This document shows, piece after piece, positions 1-12,179 of a DNA stretch of 64,000 nt. Numbering within the stretch: position 1 is the stretch's first letter; every line of letters starts with the position of its first letter. The position numbers were made by a program, and so were the translations under genes. The notes below the pieces were generated by a model. That model worked only from the letters and a program-made list of their open reading frames with translations, was not told the origin of the DNA and searched no databases. The stretch is from Litomosoides sigmodontis. Lineage: Eukaryota > Nematoda > Chromadorea > Rhabditida > Onchocercidae. Location: contig OY718803.1 of NCBI GenBank assembly GCA_963070105.1, forward strand, positions 8,165,823 to 8,229,822, in the 5' to 3' direction.

Positions 1-1260
1 ACACGAAATGTTCCTGAAAATAACAATTTAAAATTTATTAAACTTATCATAAATTTCAACATTCAATTCAAATGCAATTTATGAATTTAGTTAGTTAAAA
101 ATTTTTAATTTTTGATAAAGTGTATAATAATTTATAATTTGTTGTAAAAATTGACAATTCACTCATTTATAGCTTAAAACGCACAAAAAAACGGAAAAAA
201 AAATTTCAAGTAGAATTTCCATCATTTCAAATTTTTCTTTTTGCAAATTGCAAAAAATTTTCAAATCAATTTTAAAAATGAATGCAATCATTGCAAATCG
301 TAGCTTTTGCACAGAGCAACAGCACTGAAAAAATATTTCGTTGTAGAATTCAACATCAAAATATATTAAATTAAAATTTAAAATTGCAAAAAGAGAAGGA
401 AATCTTTGGCAGTTTAAAAATAATGTTATTAAGAATCGTTGAAAATAAGAAAAAAAAAAAACCATTTCTTCTCTTCGATGGATTACTGCAAACGACGGGA
501 CTGCTCGAATTGCTGCTGCTTATCACCGCCGTAGACGATGATGCTACTGCACTCATCGCTCTCACTCCTACAAATTATTTTAATTTCAATTGAAAAATTA
601 AATTTGAAATTATTGCAGTTGTCGAAATTGTAATTGAAAATTTATAAGCTTGAAAATTATTTTAAGGAAAAAAAGGATAAAATTGTGATAATTGTCAAAA
701 AGAATGTGATAAAAAATTTTATAAAATTTCTACATCAAATATTTATCACCGTAATTTTGAGACGAAAAAAATCAATTACGACTATATAATTAATTTTCTT
801 TCCCCGTCTTACTACATAATTTTCAAAAGTACACGTTTTAGGACATAAATACATCGATCATAAAAGTATCATTTAATTCGTTTATGTAATTTTTAGCATT
901 AAGAGAAACAACAAAAAAGGGTGCAAAAAGAGAAGCAGAAAATTTGAATTTTTCAGGAAAATTTTAGTCGAATTGAGTGAGCGATGTAAGACTAGCAGTT
1001 TTACAAAAGGAAAAAATAAATAATTACAAAAAAAAGAACTTCGTAAAATGTTGTGTGATAAATATGAAAATTTGTCCGCAAAAACGCTCTTTTTTTTTCT
1101 CCCTTTTTTTTTGCTAAATTTCAATGAACATTGAAATTTCTACATTAAACAAGAGAAGAAAAAAAATGTAGAAAACAGATATGTCATGAAAATGATGAAA
1201 TGGTTAGAATGGAAGAATTGATATTCATGGCAGGAAAAAAAATGTTATGATACGTCTTAC

Positions 1261-1299
1261 TTTTCTCTCTCCCTCCCTCCCTCCCTCTCTCTCTCTCTC
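1261..1299. repeat. (CT)n / (CCCT)n pyrimidine repeat
   Basis: A pure pyrimidine run of CT and CCCT units. It is one of many GA/CT tracts in the first 12 kb. Confidence 0.85.
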
Positions 1300-1450
1300 A
1301 TTATGATAAATAAAATAAACAATATTGAAAGCAAAGATTTATTTGAACTATAAAATAGAAAAAATCGAAAAAAAAAGTATAAAAATGCCACCGAAAGAAT
1401 AAGCCTCTTGCTTAGCACTCACAAGTTTCCAATTCGCAATTCTATCATAG

Positions 1451-1478
1451 CCAGTGGCCAGTGGCCAGTGGCCAGTGT
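1451..1478. repeat. 7-bp tandem repeat, four copies
   Basis: Four head-to-tail copies of CCAGTGG (the last lacks one base) in otherwise AT-rich sequence. The unit is GC-rich compared with its surroundings. Confidence 0.9.
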
Positions 1479-2698
1479 TTTGAGATTTGTTAGGAAAAGA
1501 AAACTGCGTTGGAACCAATCAGTAAGTCTTGTAATTGAAGAAGGAAAAAATTATTTTTTTTTAAATCTCCATAAAATTAATTGTATTGAATTTAAATCGA
1601 ATTAAAATATTCCTACATCTATTAACTTCATGTAACAGTGTTTCAGATATTCCAATATTCTATTAATATTTTAGTATCGTTAAAGTAATTGGATTAATAT
1701 TTCTAACAAAAGTAAAAACCATCGCTTAATCAATGATATTAAATAAAAAAACGGTTTTTATATTCAAAAATTATTAAATTGTAGTTTGAATTTAAGCATT
1801 TAAAAAATTCATAATTTTTGAAATATTAAACATGGCAAATTTATTTTCCACTTTTTTTTAAAGAAGTCTTTTAAGCTTCTCACATTAATGATATATTGAA
1901 AATTCTAACTGTCAATCTCACACGTTCCATTTACTATTTAACGTGGTACGACCTTAAATTGAACTGTCTTATCGCTATTTTTTTTTCACTTTCCTAATTT
2001 TACTTTCCATCTTCACATTTGTAAGAGCAAAAAAAATGAAATAGTCTAAGGCATACATTCAGCATTAACATCAAAAGAAACTTTTTTCTCAGTTTTGCTT
2101 TAACAAATTTAACAATAACATCAATTGAGCGTTCACTTCCGTGAATGAACAGTTAGCGCATCATCAAATCAATCATCACAGAATACAATTGCGCTTCAAT
2201 TGACAATATGAATTGAACTTTTACAATTGAAATGTTAAATGTGATAAATTGATGCGATCAAAAATCAACGTTCAAATGTTAGTTAAGCCAACAAACAAAG
2301 ATAACATTTGGAAATTTTCACATGAAAAAAAAAAACGATTTGTTGCAAAGGAGAAAAAGTTCCGACATTTAATTTTACTTCTACCAAAGTAAAATGGATG
2401 GGCGGAGACGCGTCATTTGTTAAGTGAGCAACGAAAGGAAGGAAAATTGAATTAATGGGAAATGATTGCTGATAATAATGTTAAAATTAACTAATAAACT
2501 GATAGTAACACTAATAATGCTTAAAATTCTTATAAACAATGTTGAAATTGCCAAAGTGATTGCTTAAAGAAGAAGGAAAAAAGGACCAATCGCACTCAAT
2601 CATGAAAAATATGAAAATTAACAGAAATAATTTTTTATTTTTTTGATTTTATGTTTGCGTTGAAATTAGCATAAAAACAACACGAATGACATAATATA

Positions 2699-2700
2699 GA

Positions 2701-2746
<46 letters not shown>
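2699..2746. repeat. (GA)n microsatellite
   Basis: About 48 bp of nearly pure GA dinucleotide on the plus strand, with one AAAG interruption near its start. Confidence 0.9.
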
Positions 2747-2748
<2 letters not shown>

Positions 2749-3128
2749 TGAGACGAACGGCTAATTCGATAAGTTGATATTGATAATTCATACATGGGCT
2801 ATCTACCATTCACTGATTTGACTTGATTTAAGCGATCGTAATATCAGTTGTTAAAGTATTAGCTAATAGTTGCAACTTTCTCTAAGCTTTTTACCGTAGC
2901 GACGCAGTGCAATGAAATGATAAAACTTATGAGGAAAAACGCATTTCAATTCTTGCCTTTCATTTGATTTCTTTCCATTTCAATTTTGAATTTTATAATA
3001 TCCTCAACTGCTACTAGTACTATATATTTGAAGCAATATAAGCTAAAAAATAATAATAACCAATATTAGCACAGAAATACTACACTGAACTAGCAGAAGT
3101 AAAAAAAAAAATCTTATTGACTGAGCCC

Positions 3129-3178
3129 TTTTCTTCCTTTCTTCCTTTCTCGCTTCCCTCTCTCTCTCTCTCTCTCTG
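3129..3178. repeat. (CT)n pyrimidine tract
   Basis: TTCC-rich sequence passing into a pure CT repeat. About 80 bp further on (3255-3279) there is a GA repeat, so the two tracts are in opposite orientation. Confidence 0.8.
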
Positions 3179-3254
3179 CCTTGACGGAATGTTGTAATAC
3201 AACAAATAATTAGAATTGAATAGCTGTGTGTGCCGGTGGAAATAGTTAATGTTA

Positions 3255-3279
3255 TGAGAGTGAGAGAGAGAGAGAGAGA
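3255..3279. repeat. (GA)n microsatellite
   Basis: A short GA run with one TGAG interruption, lying just left of the GC-richer island at 3.38-3.62 kb. Confidence 0.8.
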
Positions 3280-3379
3280 TGAGTGATAGGAAGATGTCAG
3301 AAAGTTTGATAAAAGTATGCTATTAGTAAGTTAGAGATGAATTTTGCATAAAGAAATGAGTGAGGGAGGCTTCCTCGTT

Positions 3380-3620
3380 CTAAGGATAAGTAGGTGCTTA
3401 GGAGGGTAGTAGCAGTAGCAGTAGCTAGTGCAGTGGCTCATTCAAGGATCCAAATCCGACCCGATGAGTCGATGTACGACAAGCATTTGGTATGTGACAT
3501 TATGGAGGGACGGGGAACAGTTCGCTGGCTAACGTGGTAGGCAGAGGGCAGTGTCGCTAGCCAGTCTCTTTGGATGTTATGCTGTCCAGTTGGTCCTCTC
3601 ATACTGAGGTGATTGATCGT
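3380..3620. other. GC-richer island, possible non-coding RNA or regulatory element
   Basis: Base composition is clearly more GC-rich than the flanks. A 7-bp inverted repeat (CTGGCTA at 3525-3531, TAGCCAG at 3558-3564) could form a stem around a 26-base loop. Trinucleotide AGT/AGC repeats occur at about 3409-3426. No convincing open reading frame was found. It could be a promoter island, a non-coding exon or a structured RNA; none is proven. Confidence 0.3.
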
Positions 3621-5269
3621 TGGCGAATTTCCCTCTTACTCATCCAATTTAATTGAGGAAGAAGGAGACGAAGAGAGAGAGAGAGAGAAGGAGAGAGAGA
3701 CTTACAGTGGTACTTTATTCGGATTTAGAAATTAACTGCTTGAGTGATAGCAACAAAGATGAAATGATTCATTTTGCATTTAGATCACATGGACAAAATC
3801 TCTTCTCTCTTCATTCCCTCCTTTTCTCTCCCTCTCTCCTTTTCTTCCCTTCTTTGTCCATCCAAATTGTCCCAGCAACAAATGTCATCGATTGAAGAAG
3901 TGCTTTCGTCGGAAATGTTTCAACTTTATAAAAGTTAAGTGTTGCAGTGGAATTGTCTAGCATTAATTGCTACAACAATAAGCTACTTCATAAATGTTAC
4001 TCAACAATGCGTAATTGATTGACATTGATGAAGCTGCAACAATAAGGATGAGAGGTGTTGACAGGAAACTAAAAGTGTCTAGTTTCGTACTTAGCTTAAT
4101 TGATCAAAGTTAGAGCAATTTACGAGGCATTTCAAAAACGCATGAATAGCGCGCTTCTAGAGAGTAATTTATTTATAATTTTAATTTAGCAAAAGTTTAA
4201 TTGACCAATTCCTTCTTTCATAGTTTGCAAAATTCTAACTTCATATTCAGCAGTAATTGTAATTACCTAAACAATTCAATTGTGTGATCGGTACCCACAA
4301 GGTAATTTGCTGCTACGGTCGGCCGAAACAACTTCCAACTTCCAGGGCCGCGCTTAAGTTTCTTTGCTGATCTCTTGAAGCTCGGTTTGTGGCTCATTGC
4401 GATTATCTCATTGCCAATATTGTCGGATATATTTAGTTTGCTGAACGCTAAGCGATTCGAGCTAATCACTGCTTACTGCAGACTTTGTTGAATTAGTTCA
4501 GTGCTTACAACACTTCACCTTTGTAATTGTTGCTGATAAGATGGTAAGATCTTTGATGTTCAGGTTGACATCATTCAATGTCTTTGTCTCTCACATCGCA
4601 ACACGTACACGTACGTGATACATTTTTGGTGGTAATCAATTAAATTAAATAAGTTTCATTGGAGTGGATAAGCACACACACACGCACACACACAAAAGGG
4701 TAAAATTGGTGAAACCGATGAACTGAATCATTTTTCAGGGAAGAAATAACACGAGAAAAACCAGTTCAATTTAATTCGCAAAAACGAAATATGAAATAAT
4801 TGTTGGGAGAATTTCACACAAAAAGAAAAGGTGGAAAGTTTCGTCATTTCACATCATCCAACAACAAAATTTTTGCTGATTTCTACGGACCAATAAAAAA
4901 TTATTGAGAAAGAAACGAATTGGTTGTTGTATGCTTCGCTACTTTTTTCCCTCAAATAAGTGTAGCAAAATTAAAATGAAATAAGTAAGTTAAATAGGAA
5001 AATGATTGAGAATGAAAAGTCAGTCATTTTTGGAAAAAGGAACAAAAATTTGCATTTAAATGAAAGTTAAATTTTGTTGGAAATTCTTATTAAACTACAA
5101 TTTTGTTATTTTTCAATTTTTTTTTATTTCTTTTAGCAAAAACTGTGAAATTTAGCATAACAGTGATGAGTCACACTTTATGCATTTGGTATTGTATGGC
5201 AAGCAAAGTTTTGCCTGCTTGAATTACAAAATGTTTACACAGTTTGTATCATTTCCACATTATCTATGA

Positions 5270-5460
5270 GTAAATGACGTAACTCTCGCAAAACATATAA
5301 ATGCATCAGCGTTTGCGCCTTCCCTTTTCAAACAGCGCGCCTCTAAATTTTCGTTTAATTTACATTTCTTGGCAGCTCTTAGCACCGTTAGGAATAAGTG
5401 GCACTACGTGACGTACGGTAGTATACGCCTTTTATCAACGTAAACATTATCTCAAACGCA
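5270..5460. promoter_or_regulatory. possible promoter island
   Basis: A locally GC-richer patch with a CRE-like TGACGTAA at about 5275-5282, a TATA-like ATATAAAT about 15-20 bases later, then GCGCGCC and a second TGACGT-containing stretch. The arrangement would suit a plus-strand start near 5320-5340. No downstream exon was recognised, so this is only motif-level evidence. Confidence 0.25.
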
Positions 5461-5568
5461 CGTTTAGTGAAAATTTCGAACGAGCATCTTCAAATGATTA
5501 CAACTTCTTCCAGTTGTAATGTTTTGTTTTGCACAATGTTCGCGTTTAGGAATGAATGATTCGATGAT

Positions 5569-5592
5569 CCAATCGATCGATCGATCGATCAA
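5569..5592. repeat. (GATC)n palindromic repeat
   Basis: Consecutive ATCG/GATC units forming a self-complementary run, followed by related AATC/GATT units. Confidence 0.8.
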
Positions 5593-6007
5593 TCGATTGA
5601 ACAATCAATCAAGAAAAGATATTGCACGATTATTGTGACGATTTTTTGTTCAGTTAAACATGCATAAATGAGCGGTGAAAAGTGGCAATGGCCGGCCGTT
5701 TGCACCTCAGTGGGCAGATTTTCGCGTTGATGCACAGCTAGCAGTGAATTTCGAAATGAACTGAAAATGATGAAATGAAATTATTAATTACTTCAAGCAA
5801 TTTTAGGACAATCACTTCCAGTTATCATCAGCAACTCTTCATCACTATTTCCTTGTTTATTTACTTATTTATTTACTGCTTGCTAATTTTTTCATTTCTG
5901 AATAGCTTGAAGTAGTCTTGCCAGAGTTTCTCAATTATTTTCACACAATAGTAGCAGATATTAAGTTTAACTTTGCATTCCTCAACAGAAAGTTTTGTAT
6001 TTTCGAA

Positions 6008-6042
6008 AAGAGGGAGGGAGAGAGAGAGAGAAAGAAAGAGAG
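6008..6042. repeat. (GA)n microsatellite
   Basis: GA dinucleotide run with GGGA and AAAG interruptions. Confidence 0.85.
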
Positions 6043-6486
6043 AATTGGCTGAATTTCATCTAAAAAAAAAATGAAGAAGGCCATGTGAACAAACAAAAAT
6101 CAAATAAGAAAAAGATGAACAAACATTATTATTATTTAATAAACTGTAAAATTCCTTCACATCTAAGCTTCGTCATAATAAATTTTACGCTTTCCACGTG
6201 TATTACCTCAAAGCTTCGTTTTATTGAGCGATTTAATAAAACAGAAGAATAATATGTAGAAAGTTAAATTGTTCATTGCCGCTTACCTCCTAAAACTAAA
6301 ATGCTAACTGTTTTAAGTTTCCGATGGCAAATGAGAGAATAGCGACAACTAGGAAATTGGCAGGTGAATAATGAATGATACGTGTGATATCGCAATATAA
6401 ACGAATTATCGTGTGGAATTTTCATCGGTGTTGCGAATCGTAGCGAAAGAGGATTATCATTCATCTAAATTTACATAAACTGTCTG

Positions 6487-6510
6487 AAAGAGAGAGAGAG
6501 AGAGAGAGAA
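6487..6510. repeat. (GA)n microsatellite
   Basis: A pure GA dinucleotide run of about 24 bp on the plus strand. Confidence 0.9.
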
Positions 6511-8286
6511 GGAGAAATCATGCATAGTGTGCTCCATGTGAGCTTTCATGAATTTGTCAAATATAAACTTGAACTTTCGTTGTTTCAGGTGAAAAAAATA
6601 AGCTGGCCCTGATTGTTGGCTTAGTGCTTTGTTGAAATTCGAATTAAATTTTCAAACGCATAGCAATTTTTGGAAGTGTTCAAAAAGGTATGATTTTAAA
6701 TTTTGCGATAAAATTCAGTCGAATTCGAAGCATCACTTTCGAAATAGAAAAATTTGTATGCTTTTAAAACAGGAAAAGTGAAGAAAAAAAACATTGCTTG
6801 ATTTATGACAATAAATACAACATTGTCTTATTTGGTGTTCGATTCAAATTTGATGATGAGAGAGCGAGATATGTTAGGCAGGAACAGTGGCTGATTTAAA
6901 ATGACTAATTCAATTTTCAATCCGAACAGGTTTTTCTCTTCCCACTTACTACTTCACACTATTTCGTTGTCTCTTCTTCCACCAGTGGTTTAAATACTCC
7001 TAGATCCGTAGAAGAAGCTATTCAATTTCTTTTTTTTTTTTTGCTCTCTTTCATTGTCACTAGCACTATCATTCTAGAGACTTTGCAAATTGCACGATGA
7101 TAATTGCAATTAATTTATCACTTCCCTAGCAATGTGTGTGTCGTTTCTCTTTTATTTCGTTTTTAAAATTTTTACAAAAATCAATTCGTTTGTATCATTG
7201 GATCTATCTCAGCGTCAGCCTTCTTCTTCCTCCCCTTCCTGTTATAGGTTGCCAGTGCATTTGTCCCGAGCATTTTTACAACAAGAAAAATGAAGTGGAA
7301 CTATTTCACTCAAGGAGGACACGCTTACGACAGACGCTATTAATTTAAAACAGCGTGAAAGACGTTTGTCGAGTGATACTTTGTTGCTCATTTGGAAGTG
7401 GAAGAGGTGAGAGATAGGGAAAATTTTAAGAACATAAAAAATTAAATACTCAAAAGGATAATTTCATCCTTTTTTTTTGAATTTCTTAAACAAACATTCA
7501 CTTCTAGTTTGCAGTTTAATAACATCATTTCCAGCTATATTTAATTAGCTGATTTCAACTCATCACAAATTTCAATACAGCAACTATTTGTCAGTGCAGT
7601 ACTCCAAGCATTTTCATGAAAATTTCACGAATAAACAAATGGATTTATTTGTGAATAAATTAATTCATTTGCAGAAGTGTGCATTCTCCCATTAAATTTC
7701 AACTGATTTAAATAAATGGTTGATGTTGGCTAATAAATGATATTTCACTTCTCGCTTAAGCTAATACAGTGACATCCTGATGATCGATAGCAACACGTAC
7801 AGTAATGTGAGAAAAGTCGATCATCACCGTGTGTCATTGGATTTGAAATATTACGACACTCTTTTCAATAAGTTCTTTTGTGAACATTTCCTTTTTTTTT
7901 TTTGCAAATTCTTATTTCTTATAAAGCTAGTTTTTCCTAGACGGTTCTTTCTAACAATGACGAATGGTTGCAAATAATTATCAGTTGCTACATTTCAATT
8001 ACATCACTCCCGCAAGCACCAACGGTTCATCCTTATCACTTATCACTGCATGCAAATGTATGTGTGATTTGATAATTCATTAAACAATCAGTTATTTGTC
8101 GTTAAAGCTGAGGCAGGGAGGAGGTGAAATTTTATTTAAAATTTAAGACACCACTACAAACTTGAACAATATTTCAGGTGTTTTTTAGAATTACTAAATG
8201 GAAGGAATCGTTATTTAACAGAAAGTCATTTTTTAAGTGAGATAGTAGTAGACTGCCTTCTTTGTCGTCATAACGGAAAAGGACAG

Positions 8287-8330
8287 AAAGAGGAAGAGAG
8301 AGAGAAAGGGGGAGAGAGAGAGAGAAGGAG
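8287..8330. repeat. (GA)n microsatellite
   Basis: GA run with GGA and AAAGGGG interruptions, about 120 bp left of the CA satellite. Confidence 0.85.
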
Positions 8331-8442
8331 ACGAATACGAAGTAGGAGAGTCTTTTTTTTTGCAAGATGAACTCTTCCTAATAAACCCGTTAATTCCGTC
8401 TCACACCCAATTCCAATTGTCTCTACATTGCAGTCAGCTATA

Positions 8443-8535
<93 letters not shown>

Positions 8536-8625
8536 TACACGTACATACAGTCACACATACGCATACATGTACATAGCACACGCATATATACACGCGCACG
8601 CACGCACACACGCACACGCATATGA
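8443..8625. repeat. (CA)n microsatellite with mixed CA/TA/CG tail
   Basis: About 83 bp of pure CA (8450-8532), then about 90 bp of CATA, CGCA and CACG variants. It yields long His-Thr or Cys-Val open frames that are artefacts. The alternating purine-pyrimidine sequence could adopt Z-DNA. Confidence 0.95.
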
Positions 8626-11600
8626 TATATCAGGGTGCAGGAGAAATTTTGTTGGGATATGTTTGACCATTCAGCAAGGTAGTGAAAAAGTATCTTCACG
8701 CGCTCTCCCCTCCCCTCCGCTATTTCCGTGTAAGAAAGGTTGTTGCTCTGTGTGCTTCCTCTCAGTGTTGTCCTGTTGCTTTTCACGTGAGCGTGACCTA
8801 TAACCAGACGGAACGTCTTACACGTAGAGGAATGTGAGCAAAGTTTGCTAATTAAATTGCATCACACATTGATTGACAATACACAATCTATTCATCTTAT
8901 CGTCTAATGGTAGATAAATGTGCGTGAAGTGAAAAGTAATACCTCCCTGAGTGATCTCTGAACTCGTTAACCTAACCTAATTGCAACTCGTTAGACCAAA
9001 CTTTGTTGAGTAATGATGGATGGATAAATTTGTTTTCAACGTATGAAAATGATTATTGAAATGAAATTTCAATTCCATTTCGTTTCATTTTTCAACAATT
9101 AACAATCAGTGGTGGAAGAATTCAAATTAATGAGAGATAGAATGACTGGTTTTTGATTTTTTCCCAATAATAATAATAGCATCAGGGAATTTTTAGAAGC
9201 CAACTGAAATATTTGCATACCTTAAATTCCTCTACTTTATTACTAAAAGAAAAAAATTATTTTTTATTTAAAAATTTACTTCCAATCTCTCAGTTTCACC
9301 AACCAGTAACTTCTCTCTTCCTGCAATGCAACCGTTGACAGACGCCATTTCACTTTCTTTTTTGAGTGAATTTTTCTGAAAAATAATGCAATTATTGAAG
9401 CAACAAGAGTTATTTTTCAAATTTTCAATAAAATTTCAATCGCTTTGTTTCAGCTTCTTTTTCTTATTTTTGAAAAAAAATTTAGGTCATAACATCAATT
9501 TTTGTAGCGTTTCAGATGAATTCTTCAACAAAAGCTTTCATCACATTTGTCATTTCATTCAGAGTATTTCTGCTCAAAGTTAGGTCAGTTATGCAAATTA
9601 GACTTTTTGTGAATGGCGGTGAAACTGTTGCTGAATTCTTTTGATGAACACAATGGCTTCTTTACGTTTCATCTCCTTTTCTGTTTTCATATTCCTCAGA
9701 AAAAGGGAGTGCAATGTTGATAAACTGTAAATGAGTCATCGTCATTCATCAGATAAGTTATAAATTAATATTTGAAACAATTGATAGAAAGGATAGATGA
9801 GCGTTTCGCACAGAACTGGATTATTGTAGTTATTAGAGATTTAAAATAAACTGGAATGAATGAATGAATGAAAAATACAACAGTGTGAAGGATACCATAG
9901 AAGAAGGACAAATGATTTAAATTAATCAGAAATGAAATGAATTGAAAATAACGCATGAAATGATCGATGTGATAAAGATGATGGAAGTGGGAGAAAAATT
10001 AAATTTACTGCAAAAATGAATAAATAGTGCACGTTTAACGGTGAAAATAAATGATAAATTGCTAATTCGCTATGAGTGAAAATGTACAGTAAAAAAGAAG
10101 ACACATTCTCCCGGAATATCTCAGGGAATTGGATGAGTTCACCAGCATAGTTTTTTTTTTTCAAAAAAAGTCTTGCAATAGATGAAGAGGGATAATGTGT
10201 TCAAATTTGATCGATCAGATCTGATCTGATCAATTGCTATGTCAAAATACATGTATGTCAATGAATTTTACAAAACGTCGCTTCTCGCCCTTTCGTCTTT
10301 GTTTTTTTTTCCAAACTCTATAATTTGAGGATTTTAGAGAGAAAAACTTTCGGCTATTTGTTGGCAATTTAATCGACGGAGCAGAATTGATTGATTGATC
10401 GCTGATGGATTAGTTACTCTGTGAAATACGACGATAAAAAATGAAATCAATCGTGTCCCGTTCATTTCATCAAAATCGAAATTCACAATTTATGTGCGTT
10501 CGTTTATTTTTTTTTTATTTTCCTAAAACCATTTCTGTTTACTTTACATATTTGCAGCACCAATAATAGTAATAATAATAATTTTACTTCTTCAAAGGCA
10601 GGTGTTTGTATTGTAAAATTTAGAAAAAAATTAGTTCATTTCGTTAAATTTTAAATTTACTTAATAAATTTCCGTGTTAAATCTCACTTCATCGTACACG
10701 AAAGTTCATATCAATCGTCAATCGAAAATTTCCCTTCATTACTGTTCTCGTTTACTTCTTCACACATGCAAATATTTGTTTGTGGGAGAAGTTAGAAGTC
10801 AAACTGGAAATTACGAGAATGTTTTTTTTCGCTTTTTTTTTGATTAAAAGCTTTGTAAAATTATGTGACAATTTCAACATTTTGTTAACGTAAAAGAAAT
10901 TTGAAAAACAAAAGCTAAACAATCGCCACTTCATACCTGCCAAATTTGTTTCTGCCACCTGTCAGTTATTTTTAACTTTCAACTTTGCTTCATTCAATTA
11001 CAGTAGTGAAATATCTGTTTCACTGAAGACATTATGATGTAGTGCTCCGAAATATTAGCTAATTAATAGCATCATTAATATTATTTCACAAAAAGTGATT
11101 AGCTATGTTGGCTGACGGAATATTCGCCATTAATTAATGAACTCCTCAAATTCTTCTGAACCTTTTACAATAGAAGTGCAACTGACCGTACGCAAATTGC
11201 TTTACTAAGAATAAAATTTGCTAAAAATGTTTTTGCAAATATTGAAATGCAATTCAGTCAGAATTTCTATCGCAAACAAATTCCAAGCTAACTTCTTCAT
11301 TTAAACATCTAAAATTCTTCTTCAAAACGTAGAAAATAGCGTACAATAGCGCATACATGCATTCATTGCATCTGTTTTTTCACATTCCAAAAGCGCTTCA
11401 ATTGCATGGTAAACAGTTAAGCAGTGCTGAAAGGCTGGAAAAAAAGAAACAAAATGAGACTTTTTGTTAGAATGAAAGTTTGGAAAATAAAAATTGTAAA
11501 ATAATTTAGCAGCAAATCATTTTAATTGCAGCAAAAAAAAGTGTTATAATATTCAAGTTTGGATAATATAAAATTATATGCTACTTTTTTTTTATTTGTA

Positions 11601-11818
11601 AAATTTATCCTCTTAGTTAATTAGTTGTACGTGTGAACGTTGACCTGTTATGTTGTAGAGATGTTAACAATACGTTAAGCATGAACGACGTAAATAATCA
11701 ATTAAAAGCTTCTCTTCTTCTTACTGCAAATAATAGATGAAATAAGATGATTATTAATGGGTAATTTTTAATGTAAGAAATTAGAAGAAGGGAATATGAT
11801 GCTTTTTTTTTCACAGTG

Positions 11819-11856
11819 AAGAGAGAGGGAGAGAGAGAGAGAGGGGGCGAGAGAGT
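11819..11856. repeat. (GA)n microsatellite
   Basis: Interrupted GA tract about 100 bp left of the TATA-containing inverted repeat at 11954-11981. Confidence 0.85.
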
Positions 11857-11953
11857 GAAGTTGTGATGGTTGAAACTTGCTTGACTTATGCAAAGAGCGA
11901 ACTGAAATGAGAGGGGTTGGACAGTGTGCGCCGCTTTTCCTTCCCCAATTTAA

Positions 11954-11981
11954 ACGCTTATTGCGCTATATAAATAAGCGT
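11954..11981. promoter_or_regulatory. TATA-like box inside a 9-bp inverted repeat
   Basis: ACGCTTATT (11954-11962) and AATAAGCGT (11973-11981) are perfect inverted copies around a 10-base spacer that runs into TATATAAATA. A pyrimidine-rich stretch follows within 30-200 bp, as often seen near transcription starts. No exon was recognised downstream, so promoter function is inferred from motifs only. Confidence 0.35.
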
Positions 11982-12135
11982 AGAAATTCTTCATTAAATT
12001 AAAACTTCTCTAAACTGATAGTGGCAGTCGTTTTTCTTTTTCTTCTTTCCCTATATTTCCTTCTTTCAATTCGCCTAACAAAATGTCCCGGACAAGTTTC
12101 TTCCTTTCTTCTTTGCTCTCCGTTGCATCCTTCAT

Positions 12136-12174
12136 CCTCTCTCTCTCCCTCGCCCCGTCTCTCTCTCTCTCTCG
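12136..12174. repeat. (CT)n pyrimidine repeat
   Basis: A CT tract with a CCCTCGCCCC interruption. It is the opposite orientation to the GA tract 300 bp to the left. Confidence 0.85.
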
Positions 12175-12179
12175 CTTAG

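Larger units (their letters stand above)
1..3379. other. AT-rich non-coding stretch
   Basis: No gene could be supported on either strand. Open frames here are short, low-complexity (Phe/Lys/Asn-rich) and lack splice-consistent neighbours or family similarity. The stretch is rich in A and T homopolymers and carries several simple repeats, listed separately. It may be distal intergenic DNA, or untranslated or regulatory sequence of a gene lying left of the window. Confidence 0.6.
3621..11900. other. long non-coding stretch with scattered microsatellites
   Basis: Over 8 kb in which no exon series or recognisable protein similarity was found. Open frames are short and repeat-driven. GA repeats occur near 3.67, 6.02, 6.50 and 8.30 kb, a CA repeat near 8.5 kb, and a short palindromic GATC run near 5.58 kb. 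Confidence 0.55.

Noticed and set aside
3460..3490. Hammerhead ribozyme-like core (CCGATGAG followed by a GTCG/CGAC stem)
   Set aside because: The invariant CTGATGA is altered and the GAAA segment after the stem is missing, so the catalytic core is not met.
4263..4469. Minus-strand 68-codon open frame
   Set aside because: No signal, no partner exons and no recognisable similarity; it is probably chance.
8268..8803. Long open frames on both strands across the CA repeat
   Set aside because: They encode only His-Thr or Cys-Val runs from the microsatellite and have no splice or family support.
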